64,000 nucleotides of DNA, from positions 6,076,001 through 6,140,000 of the forward strand of contig AP026548.1 in assembly GCA_026075535.2 (NCBI GenBank), read 5' to 3'. A model generated the notes under the pieces. The model was not told the origin of the DNA. It saw only the letters and a program-made list of their open reading frames with translations, and did no database searches. Each line of letters opens with the position of its first letter. Position 1 is the stretch's first letter. Position numbers and translations under genes: made by a program. This document shows, piece after piece, positions 31,162-41,994 of the stretch. The DNA comes from Tricholoma matsutake (Eukaryota; Basidiomycota; Agaricomycetes; Agaricales; Tricholomataceae).

Positions 31162-34100
31162 ATGTCTTCAACTCTTGAAAAACTCGTTCAAACTTTCGAC
31201 GGATCAAATTACATTCTATGGGCCGACTCAATGAAGGTGTGGCTCAGGTCTCAGGGCCTCTGGCAAATAACTAGCGGGGCGGAGCAAAAACCACCCCCGG
31301 CGCCTCCCTTGACGGCGACGAATGCTACCTTGGTAGCGGACGCTAATGCCAAGCTCCAGACCTGGAGCAACAAAAATGACCAGGCTATTGGTAGCCTAGT
31401 GCTCCACCTGGCCCCCTCCATTCGGCAGCGTGCCAACACAAAGGACACTGCTGAGGAGGTGTGGGATCTCATCCGCACTGATTATGGTGTGGACGGCCCC
31501 TCCCAAGTCTTCGCGGACTTTAGGTCCGCAATAACAATCAAAATCCCGGCTGCGAACCCCGCACCGGAGATTGCGAGAATGGCTGACAAATTTGAGCGCC
31601 TCATGGCTGCCAACGTCGCCATCCCCGAGCTAGTACAGGCGATGATTCTACTTGCTGCGATGCCGCGCGAGTACGACTCATTGTCTGCAACGGTCCTTAA
31701 CACGACCACCACTAGCGCCTTGACATTTAAACATGTCAAGGACTCCATTGTTGCTGAAGCCTCAAGGCGCACAGCAGTTGGAAAGCCCGCTGGCCAGCCT
31801 CAGGCCAACAAACTTTCCACTGTTAAGCGCAAGGGGGGAAACCCCAAATGGCAGCCCAAAGAAGGGCAAAACAGCAATGGAGACTCATCCCGAAAACGTG
31901 GACGACGTGGGGACAGAAAGACTAAGGAGGAGAAACCAAAGGAGAAACATACCCACCTCGCCTCCAACGCCTTTACCACCATAAATGGTAATGGCACCAT
32001 CATACCGCCGATGCCGCTCATACAGCGCATTGAGCGATGTGAACACACTCCCACAAGGGATCCTCGCCGCCGACCGCCTGCACAGGCATACATGGGCGCG
32101 GCCTCCTCTTCTCGCTCGGTTTACACCGAATACCAGCAAGCTCGAGACACCCTCGAGCGCATGCAACTTCCGCACAGCGCGAAAAACCTGCGACTGCTGG
32201 AAGAGCACCTTACGGTGCGAGAAGGTAAGAGAAGGAGGATAGAGCCAGAAACCGAGGCAACGATCGAGGAGGTAGAAGATGATACCGTCTCCCTCGGATC
32301 TGAACCTCCAGTAACTGATGAGGAAGTGTGGAAAGCTGTCGACGAAATGCTCGTCGATGAACCCCTTGACACAGGGGCGTATGATGACAGGTCAGTCCTT
32401 TTCCCTGCCACAAGCACTAAGATTAAAATTCCTATGAATACAGCGAACTTTTCATGTGAAATTTTACCGCTATTAAATGTATCATGGAATTATGTAGATC
32501 TTAATATATGTGCTATGTGTGCAAAGGGAGATTGTAAGAAAGGTGCCAACTGGATCATGGATTCAGGCGCATCAAAACACTTCACTGGTGAAATGAAAGA
32601 TTTCGCTTCTTATGAGCCTTTACCGAGAAAGGACTCTACCTTGGTCCAAATGGCCACTGGTACTACTCATATAGTAGGAAAAGGAGCAGTCTTCATTAGG
32701 CACCAGGTAGTATGTAATGGGAAGTCAGAGACATGTGAAATGCAACTATACCCCATCTACTACATACCCGACATTAATACTCGATTGATGTCAATGGGGG
32801 TCTTTTTACAAGACAGAAGTGATGTGCGTGGTTCCTCCGCATACATTTCATTCATCGAGCATGGAAACCCAATCATGCATTGTGTCCCTCTAAGGAGGAA
32901 TGACACGATCTATTGGGCTCGGACTCATATATTGAGCACCAAAAAGGTTAATGTCGCGACCATTTATGTCGCTGACTACTTGACTTGGCATAGGCGACTT
33001 GGACACCCATCCAAAGAGGCGCTAGGGAAAATGCCTAAAAGCACCATAAAATTCCCAAGGAATTTAATTATTCCTAAAGACAAAATTATATGTCCAGGGT
33101 GTGCAGAAGGGAAAATGACCTCAAAATCTTTTCCCGAGTCAGACTCACGAGCTGACAAATCCTTTGAATTAATACATTCCGACCTAAAGGAACTCCCGGT
33201 ACTATCGTACCACAAACATAAATACTTCATTGTATTTCTGGATGACAAAATGTCACATATTTGGGTCCAATGTCTCAGAAAGAAATCTGATGCTGCTGCA
33301 GCGATTAGACAATTTCTAGCAATGGCTAAGACCCAATATGGCGCTACAATCAAGCGCTGGCATGTCGATCCAGGGGGGGAGTTCAAGGATTGTGAGCTAC
33401 AAAAACAGCTCAAGGATTTAGGCATCAAAATAGAGATGTCTGCACCCCACGTTCATCAACAGAACGGGCGCGCAGAGCGCGCTATAAGGACAATAATGGA
33501 AAAGTCGCAAACCCTGCGATTTACCGCTTGTCTACCACAATCATGGTGGGAATTTTGCATAGAACATGCAACACATTTATACAACCGAACCCCAATAAGG
33601 CGCCTGAAATGGCTGACACCTTTTGAGGACCTGACAAAGGTCCGCCCAGATCTAAACAATCTGAAGGTCTTCAGTTGCGGTGCTTATGTCTATCTACCAA
33701 AGGAAAAATGTCCAACAACATTGTCTCCTCGATCGGAGCTAATGACGTACCTTGGAGTAGAAGATGGCATTAAAGCATATCGTTTCATGCGACAAAACGG
33801 CGCAATATTCATTGGTGCTACGGCACTATTTGATGAAATGATGTTCCCATGCTGTCCCGGAGCTAAAACTCCTGCCAAGACAGACCTTGGTGATTTTCCA
33901 CCAGAACCAGAAGATGACGACCACTCATCTGGAACGGATGGCGATGACCCTATACCGCCACAAAATCTGCCCCTTCCTCCATCATCAGAAGATGATGATG
34001 ATGATTTACCAAGCGAGCAAAAGGCGCATGACGATGCGACTAACGCTCCTCCTCCGCCGCCTCCAGTTAGCACTGAGGACTTTCGTCCAAGACGTGAAGA

Positions 34101-36027
34101 TCAACAGGAATGGCAGCAATTGCCCCGTCGATCAGGCAGGCAGAGGAAAATCCCAAACCGTCCTGGCAATACCTATGGAGAACAGCGACTCCCCTCTGAC
34201 ATAGAGAGAGACATTGCGCATGATCGATATTGGAAGAAGTCTGTGGGTCAAGATTCGGATCATAACCAAACATGACCACGACCTCAACAGCCAGAACCGG
34301 TTGCTGGACCGAGTTCAGCACCCCACGAGAGTGTGCCCGATTCCAATAATCAAGAACATGATCACCCAATGGGGGAACCGGACGAAGCAGGTTATATTAA
34401 AAAGATAACCAAGGAAGGTGGAGATGAGCTTATCCGCTGGCTGTTGTCAAAAGCAGTCACACCATCAAGCGGAAAAAGCCTAGTTCCAAACCAATTTCGC
34501 GATATTGCGCGCCTACCCTGGCAGCAGCAACTTGAGTGGAAACAGGCTTGTCATGAAGAGTTAGAGGCTCTTCGCAAGCGACAAGTCTATGACATCGTCG
34601 ATCTTCCACATGATCGAAAAACAATCAAAAATAGATGGGTTTTCTCTGTGAAATCGGACGGAAGAAAACGAGCCAGACTCATGGCCAAAGGCTTTTCACA
34701 AGTCGAAGGCGTTGACTTTGATGAGATTTTCTCACCAGTAGTCCGCTATGAGACCATACGCCTCATGTTTGCCCTTGCGTCTCTAGAAGGCATGTATATG
34801 ACCGGTCTAGATGTAAAAACCGCATTTTTATATGGCAAACTTGATGAGGAGATCTATATGGATCAACCCGAGGGTTTCAAACTCGAGGGTAAAGAGCACA
34901 AAGTAATGCGCTTACGCCGAGCATTGTATGGCCTTAAACAGGCTTCACTAGCATGGTGGAGAGAGCTAGAGGCATTTATGCACACCATTGGGTTCGTGCG
35001 CGCCAGCTCCGATGCCGGCATCTTCATACACAAGGATCCTAAGACAGGCAGCATCGTTATTGCGCTAGTCTATGTTGATGATGGCTTGTTCATGGGCAAG
35101 AACAAGAAACTTGTGGATGAAAAGAAGAATGCTTGCCTGAAGCATTGGGAGTGCCGTAGTACTGAAAAAGTCACGGAATTCTTAGGCATGCGCGTCACCC
35201 AGACCGCTGCAAAAGTCAAACTCGATCAAACAGAATATCTCGCCAAAGTGCTTGAGAGGTTCGAGATGACAAATGCCAAGATTGCCCCCACTCTGCTCCC
35301 GACTGGCTACAAACCGTCGGAGAACACAGCGACGCCAAACGCGGCGCTTAGATCAAAATATCAGTCTGTGATCGGATCTTTATTGTATCTGATGCTCGGA
35401 ACGCGACCTGATATCGCTTACACGGTAATCAAGATGTCGCAATTCTCGGCTAATCCTAGCCAAGAACATCTAGACAAAGCAATGTACATAATGCGCTATC
35501 TGGTGGGAACCCAGAAGTACAGTATGGTCTATGATGGAGAGAAATCCGAGGGGCTACAGGCCTTCACAGATTCTGATTGGGCAGCTGACACAGTCAAGCG
35601 CCGATCTACAACGGGTTACTTTGCTACTCTGGCGAGTGGCATTGTGTGCTGGCAGTCCCGTTTACAAAAAACTGTAGCACTGTCATCCACAGAAGCCGAA
35701 TACATGGCTCTCTCCGACACTTGTCAGCAGATAGTGTGGATAGAGTCCTTATTCCAGGAACTTGGATATACACTGAAGCGCGTACCAATCTGCGCTGATA
35801 ATCAAGGATCCATCTTTATTGGATCAAATCCAGTTCAGGAAAGAAGGACCAAACATATAGACATTCACTACCACTACACCTGCGAATGCATAGAAAATGA
35901 CAAAGTCACAGTCGTTTTCATTCCTGGAAGTGATAATCCGGCTGACATGTTCACAAAGAACCTTGGCACCGTCCTATTCAGGAAATTTAGAGACTCTCTC
36001 GGAATTACTTTCGAGATTCAAACTTAG
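31162..36027 (+). CDS. Copia gag-pol polyprotein with one in-frame TGA
   Basis: The ATG at 31162 begins MSSTLEKLVQTFDGSNYILW, the typical copia gag start. Domains follow in order. A basic region lies near residues 215-270 without a clear CCHC. Protease WIMDSGASKHFTGEM starts near 32550. The integrase zinc finger (WHRRLGHPSKEAL, CPGCAEGK) is near 32990-33110, and its core DLKELPVL, VDPGGEFKD and HQQNGRAERAIRTI spans 33180-33500. An acidic/proline-rich linker follows. RT shows KGFSQVEGVDFDEIFSPV, LDVKTAFLYGKLDEEIYM, YGLKQASLAWW and YVDD near 35070. RNase H shows FTDSDWAADT, SSTEAEYMALS and KHIDIHYHY. The frame is continuous for about 1620 codons except TGA at 34273-34275, between integrase and RT. 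It may be a mutated CGA or a readthrough site. Confidence 0.95.
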
Positions 36028-36059
36028 CTGCTTAGAGCGCTGTACAGTTTGAGGGGGGG

Positions 36060-36397
36060 TGTTGAAATTAATCCCTGATGCATGCTGTATACATGAGGCA
36101 ATACATGCAGCATACACATGTATACATGAGGCAATACATGCAGCATACACATGTATACATGAGGCGATACATGCAGCATATGCATGTTACTGCGCTTACT
36201 GCGCATACATGTGGTAAACACATTCCCGAGTCATGTGACATCCTTAATATTATGTATATAAGGAGAACCTGTACCGTAGTAGGAATACAGGGTTCTTACC
36301 TCTGCTAACCCTAGCTGTAAGTCTAACTAAACCCCAGGTAGGTTGTAAGGAACGTGTTGTCTCTTCCCCTGTGTAGCGTATATAGTCTGCTCCAACA
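36060..36397 (+). repeat. 3' LTR of copia element (338 bp)
   Basis: Same termini as the 5' LTR, with three instead of two 33-bp units; otherwise almost identical. Confidence 0.95.
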
Positions 36398-36402
36398 CCA
36401 TC

Positions 36403-37560
36403 ATCCATGTATGACATGAGATTGACTTTTTTGCTGATTGCACTGCTCCTAAAGAGCTTCATAATAGGCATTAGGTATAGCACTGATAAGACAGGGGACA
36501 GGGCAGAGCCCTGTCCTACTCCCACATCTGCAGCAAAAGAGCCAGATGAGAAAGTGTTCCACTTGTAGGTCGTTTTGAGGCCTACAAGGTAAGAATGGAA
36601 GAAGTTCACTACTTGTGCAGGGAACCCTGACCAGGATATAATCTCCAGCAGAACCTGGTGGTTCAGGGAGGGGAAGAACTGGGTGATGTCAAATGCGACA
36701 ACACTTGTTTGCAGACCCTGCACCCATCCTGCCCTGATGAGGTGGGTGAGGTAAGATGCCTGCATCCTCTGTGGAATGCTGGGCGACTCCTCTGAATTGG
36801 TTTTGTTCGAAGGCATCGTGTGCCACTCCGTTGAACTGCAGCCACCTAGACAGCATCTTTTCAACTAATTTGCCTAAGGTGTTCAGGAGCACAATGGGGC
36901 TGAATGACTTGGGTGTAGAGTAGTTGGGTTTCCCTGGCTTCAGGATGATAACTGACAGGGACTCCTTAAAGTGCGCTGGCCAGTGGCCAGCAGTGATACA
37001 TGCCTCCGCGATGCAAGTGATTAGACTTGCCACCTCAGGTGTGCTGCACCAGTGTTTTAGGTGTGACCATGTAACATGGTTGGGACCTGGCACAGACCTG
37101 GAAGAGCACACGTTAAGTGCCTCTTTCATTTCCATAACAGAGAATGGGATCCATGCCCTTTCAGGTAAGGGATCCAGGTCATTTAAGATGCCCAGATCAA
37201 CTTCTCAGTCTGAGGCAGTGTTATAGGACCCATCAAGGGCAGCCCATAGAGAATCTAGATCATTACAAGGGTTCCCCCGAAAGGAAATGGCCTCATAGGA
37301 TGGAAGGTTTTGTTGACATGTCCAGGGCATGAGGTTCCAGGGTCATCAGTTCATGGTAGCCACTTTGTGGATACAGTCTTCAAAGAAGTCGTGCTTCGTG
37401 TGCTGCATGACTTTCTGATAGTGTTTCCAGTCCTCCTCATCATGGGAAACTCTGTATGCCTCAAGGGCACCACTGCATTCATCTGCAGGTAATGCAATTG
37501 ACATCAGACGACCCTCATCTGCCTCTCATGTGCTGGCTCTAGGCTGTGAATACCTTTGTT
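36403..37560 (-). pseudogene. LINE, N-terminal part of reverse transcriptase and upstream linker
   Basis: On the minus strand from about 37560: linker sequence MSIALPADECSGALEAYR and WKHYQKVMQHTKHDFFEDC, then the RT fingers SVPGPNHVTWSHLKHW, PISPIVLL-like motif (SFSPIVLLNTLGKLVEKML) and QNQFRGVAQHST. The palm shows VVAFDITQFFPSLNHQVL and ADVGVGQGSALSPVLS and ends at SYMDDG, where the copia element begins. Stops (near 37350 and 37205) and a frameshift near 36690-36760 show decay. An endonuclease domain is not seen, so the copy is 5'-truncated. The rest of the RT lies at 30607-29760. Confidence 0.87.
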
Positions 37561-38125
37561 CTCTAACCACCACCACTGGGGTGTTACTGACAGTTGAACT
37601 GTCAATAACATTCTAATTGACTATCCTTGTTCTCTAACCACTGCTGCCAGGGTGTTATCGACAGTTCAACTGTCGATAATGTTCTGATTGACTATCCTTG
37701 GTGCTTGCTACCTGCAGTTGAACTGCAGGTAATGTGATTGACATTAGACAACCCTTGTCTGCCTCTCATGTGCTGGCTCTAGGCTGTGATGGCCTATCCT
37801 ATGCCATAGAGGGGGTTCATCAGTTGTTGTCTATGCCAGTGTGTATCCTGCACTTGATGCTCTTTTTTTTTTGTCCACAACAATAGTGCTACCTGCAGTT
37901 CAACTGCAGTTAACATCTTTGTTCATTCTCACTTAACTACTCATTCCACTTCAGAAAGCACACCCTAAACCAACATGTGACATTTTAACTTGACATGCAA
38001 TGGGGGGGGGGGGGGGGGGGGGGGGTGCAGGTAACATCTTTGTTCCTTCTCAACGCTTGCATTTGTTCACCCCCTCTCCCCCCCCCCCCACTGCAATATT
38101 ATCGGCAGTTGAACTGCAGATAACC
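37485..38125. repeat. Cluster of short palindromes and duplicated segments
   Basis: Five palindromes share the core CAGTT-(G/C)-AACTG: 37583-37609, 37655-37679 (12-bp perfect arms), 37709-37731 (11-bp perfect arms), 37887-37913 and 38098-38124. The first two lie in a 71-bp tandem duplication (37558-37628, 37629-37699). A 65-bp segment at about 37487-37551 recurs at about 37726-37790. A 24-base G run lies at 38002-38025. No ORF. Confidence 0.8.
37955..38000 (+). repeat. 46-bp terminal-repeat copy outside the candidate transposon
   Basis: Same 46-bp sequence as the inverted repeats at 38287-38332 and 41921-41966 (begins AAAGCACACCCTAAACC), in direct orientation to the left one. It is followed by the G run. 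It may be the end of a related, deleted element. Confidence 0.7.
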
Positions 38126-38611
38126 TCCCCCCTCTCGACCGCCACATCACTGGCAGTCAATGTTAATCAATACTTCCATTGTATTTTACTTACATGTGAA
38201 TGTATTAAATTAGATGTATAAACAGTTTTGTCCTGTTGACTACATATCATCATATGATATGAAACACCATCATAAATTAAGACATGAAAGCACAGCCTAA
38301 ATCAACACGTGACATTTTAACTTGACATGCAACCCCCCCCCCCTGTTGCATGGTAATGTGCAATCCCTGTAAACAAAATGTAACATTATGTAAGCGGCTT
38401 TTGGCGATTTTGATGGCAAATCTCGACGCATCTTGAAGTATGTGTGCCTATCGTCCTTGCTCCCATCTGTGCAGCTCGCTTTCAGTGTGGACAACAATTA
38501 TACAAATGTTATGTACCTGATTATGTCAAAATACATACTGCAACATTAAATTATAACCTTGAAGACCTCAGGAGGCTCAGGCCGAGTCTGACATGCAACT
38601 GACATGGTAAC

Positions 38612-41436
38612 TTATTCCATCTCAACATCGGTATCAATATCATCACAATCTGGATTTGCCACACTGCTTTCAACAATCATGTCGTCTCTGCTGGCAACCG
38701 TGCCAATGCATTCTTCCACGGTGTGTCCACTCTCGTCGAATTGAATAATGGCAGCATGCAATATCTTGAGCCTGGCAGCCTTGACTCCACACTTTGATTT
38801 TGCCAGAATATTTGAGCCATCTGGGCCCCATTTTTGGTGCCAGTCGAGCTGATGATTGATCTCATCGACTGTGATGTTCTTGTCACCAAGTTGTACTGGG
38901 TCTAGCTGGATCACAAGATTTTTCAGCAACTCCTCTTTGTTGTCCCACTTCTTCTTCTTGACTCCATCACTTGCATGTTTCTTCTCTACCAGGGCTCTAT
39001 CATATCTGACCTGTTTTTGCCGTCTACCTTGTTCCAGCTGGCTGGAGTCCAGTACACGTGCTTTGGATTGGATGAACTGGTGTTCTTCTGGTGCCAATCT
39101 CAACATATACTGTGCTGTACCATTTTGCTTGTACATTGTCTTTCTTCCCATTGTAATATTGTTTCCATCATCTCGTGCTGCTTTGCGAAACCCACCTAGG
39201 GCCCCTTCATCAAAGTCATTTGTTGTCTCCATCCATGCAAGGCGATGCTCTGATGCAGATGCCGTAGCAATTTTTCCACCCTCGACAAACTCCATGCTGA
39301 AGCGCATCCAGGTCTCTAGAGCTCCCTCGAAGAATGTGTGGACTAAGTCATGCAGGTGCGGTAGTGTGGGCACAAGTCAAAGCACCACTTACATTGCATC
39401 AGGTTGCTCCCAGAGTGAGCTATCCAGTGAATCTGATGTGTATGTTACATTGGGTCCCATGAGGAGGTTAGGATCTGTGATGATCTTTCTGCAGTGGTCA
39501 GTAACCTGTTGATGGAGTGGGGCAAGGTCCAGGATGTTGGTATTGTCATTCCCTCAAACAGTTCGTAAATATGGCATGCTGAATGATTGTGAATATACCA
39601 CCAGGACACATAACTCGTGAATTGTTGGAATATCTTGGAGTCCCAGGAGTACATTTTGTTCCAGATTATTCAAAGTTCAGCTCTCTTTCTTATCTTTGAT
39701 GAGATGAAGAAGCTGAATATAGATCTGCAGGTCAATAATGATCTTGGTGGCAGTGAGGCAGTGCATTTGGTACCGAGTGTTACTCGTATCCAGGAATGAG
39801 GTAGCATAGCCGAATAAGGATTCCATGTAGAAATGGTACATGTCATGCTGACCCTTCTTGTCATCTTTGTGATCCAGCAAGGCACCTGCCAGGCTTGTTA
39901 GCTTGATGGCCCCACCTTGTGAAACCTCAGCTGCCCATGTGCCAGCACTACCTCCTGCAGTGGCTGCAGCAGCATTATCTCAATTCATGAGCTTGACTGG
40001 CCCAATGACCTTGTTTTCTCCCCACCATGCCATCATGTGGACATTTCCCCCCTTCACAGAGTTAAGTTCCTTATGCATACAGCATCCAGCCCACAGGAAC
40101 AGGTCCACTGAGCACTGTTCTTCTTCAGAAAGAGCCTCAAATTGTTTACAGCCCTGTTCTTGACATAGCGCTCGATAACTCTCCTTGTTTTGTTCATCTT
40201 CCGAGAGAGAATTCCATGCCTCTGGACCACCAGCACGCTCCACTGTATTTTGGCCTACTTGTACCAGGATTGGCATAAGCTGTACAACTTCCATCGACAA
40301 TAGTGCTTTCTCTCCTTGGGACTCATGCTTGGATGCCTGCTTCAAAGCTTGCACCAAGTGAACAAGTTTTTTCTGATCTTCTGCATGATTGGTATGCATG
40401 CCTTTCAGCAGCTCAAGGAATTCATGAAGCTCCATCTTTCCTAAAGATTGGGTGTGGGGGCTAGAATTAAAAATGCTGAGGATGTACTCTACCACTCTTA
40501 TCCACCCATTGAGTTGTTCTTCACTCGTGTGGTGTGTGGCTGCACTTATACCCAGAAATTGTGACTTGTGAGTTCCATCTTCATTGGTGATATTTATAAA
40601 ATGCAACTCATAGTTGATGTTTTTATGTGTCATTCCATCACTACTGATGGTCACCCCTGCAGTTAAAATAAATATCAGTTTCTTCATCTTTGCAATGTGT
40701 GCTTACCTCCTCCGCTTTTCATATCTTCAACAATTTGCATAGTTGATGCAACACCTTCCTCAACCACTGCTCGACGAGTACTTCGGCTCGTAAACTTTCC
40801 ATCAATAGTGGTGCCGAGATGTCCAGCTATACAGCCCACCCCAGCATCCACACTCCTGGCCTTGACTCCTAAGCTAACAAGGTCTTGCATTATTGCTCGG
40901 GATGCTTCTGTGATGACTCTGTTCTCTTGGACATGGAACTCGAGCTTCTTCTTCTGTTCAACCTCTCTGGCCTTCTGTACTGCCTTGTCCTTCTGCTGTG
41001 AAGCTCGACAAACATGCACACAGAGACCATTATTTTTTTTCTCCAGAGACTCCTTGCTATTCTCTAGGATGGATACCTTGTTTTCTTTCAACTGCAGCTG
41101 CAGCTGAGTCCCTTGGAGGAGGTCCTGGGCAGTGTCCCAAGCCATCGTGACATCCTGCAACTCCTTTTTGGCTGCACAGAGATTTTGCACCACTCGACCA
41201 ACTTTCTTCCGCTCATTCCTGAAGTTCTGCTCATACTTTCTTGCCCTTTCTCCTAGCTGTTTGATCTCCCTCTCAACATCAATGTTGGCATTCTCCTTGT
41301 CAGAATCTTCATCATCATTTGGCACTGATGTGCTCATGCTCTGGGCCTTTTGCATGCTGGGCTGCCGATCTTTTCTTTGTGGGTTTCCATCGAAATAAAT
41401 TGTGTATCTTCTTTCCATATGCCATAAGGCCCACAA
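38612..41436 (-). pseudogene. Spliced coiled-coil protein of unknown function inside the inverted repeats
   Basis: Start at 41436 (MWALWHMERRYTIYFDGN). Exon 1 encodes a long charged helix (QLGERARKYEQNFRNERKK...) followed by VKARSVDAGVGCIAGHLG. An intron of 50 nt lies at 40706-40657 (GTAAGC...CTGCAG) and joins GG to GVTISSDGMTHKNINYELHF in frame. Exon 2 continues through LFLWAGCCMHKELNSVKGGN, a TGA at 39982-39980, the same frame onward (HKDDKKGQHDMYHFYMESLF, YATSFLD) and further stops. The C-terminal part, 39373-38612, begins MPTLPHLHDLVHTFFEGALE. The total is about 900 residues. I associate this protein type with multicopy hypothetical proteins of mushrooms, but know no named domain. Asp residues in ISSDG and HKDD might be catalytic; that is speculation. 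Confidence 0.7.
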
Positions 41437-41465
41437 GGAAGTGTTTTACGAGTCCAGTGAAAAAG

Positions 41466-41655
41466 GTTAATTAGCTTATGTAATATGCAATCGCCGGTCA
41501 TTTCATCGTTTGCTGAGTCTGCGTCTCACTCAATATATTTCCATGAGATGGATAAACCGTGTTAATTAGCTTATGTAATATGCAATCGCCAGCCATTTCA
41601 GAGTTTGCTGAGTCTGCATCTCACTCAATATATTTCCATGAGTTGAGTAGCTGGT
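41466..41655. repeat. 95-bp tandem duplication upstream of the coiled-coil gene
   Basis: The unit starts GTTAATTAGCTTATGTAATA at 41466 and repeats at 41561 with few differences. It lies directly 5' of the gene start at 41436, inside the inverted repeats, so it could be promoter or transposase-binding sequence. Confidence 0.75.
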
Positions 41656-41994
41656 ATGCATCTAATCTGGATTGTATTTGTATTGTACTGAGCAAATTGC
41701 CAAATCTCAGTCCAGAAATAGTCATAACAGCTGAGTGAACAAGCAGAAACCCTATTCAAAGCCTGAAATTCACAATTCTGCCCAGAACAATACACGTAGA
41801 ATATGTTTGTGTATACTTTTCCCAAAACTGGTTGCAAGTGTGTGGTTCCTGCTGTGCCAATTCTTGCCACAAAACACACTAGTTTTGTAGGTGAGAACTT
41901 TGACGTCGGAGTTCACCACGTTGCATGTCGAGTTAAAATGTCACGTGTTGATTTAGGGTATGCTTTTTTTAGCACATCTACAATGAAAGTCTTG

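Larger units (their letters stand above)
30608..36397 (+). mobile_element. Ty1/copia retrotransposon, nearly intact
   Basis: 5' LTR 30608-30912, primer site 30913-30924, one gag-pol frame 31162-36027, polypurine tract GAGGGGGGG 36051-36059, 3' LTR 36060-36397. Target duplication CCATC stands at 30603-30607 and 36398-36402. It is inserted antisense in the LINE, between the codons following the RT YMDD box. The only lesion seen in the coding frame is one TGA. LTRs differ by one 33-bp repeat unit and very few substitutions, so this is the most recent insertion in the window. Confidence 0.96.
38287..41966 (-). mobile_element. Candidate DNA transposon with 46-bp inverted repeats
   Basis: The left repeat 38287-38332 and the inverted right repeat 41921-41966 match at 43 of 46 positions (AAAGCAYASCCTAAATCAAC...GACATGCAA). 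The interval contains one gene (41436-38612, -) that nearly fills it, with about 280 bp and 485 bp of non-coding sequence at the ends. No target duplication is evident at these exact borders, so the true termini may lie further out. The class is undetermined. Confidence 0.55.

Noticed and set aside
38002..38025. G-quadruplex or regulatory G run
   Set aside because: A plain homopolymer of 24 G, and a 16-base one at 49245; more likely replication slippage or assembly noise.
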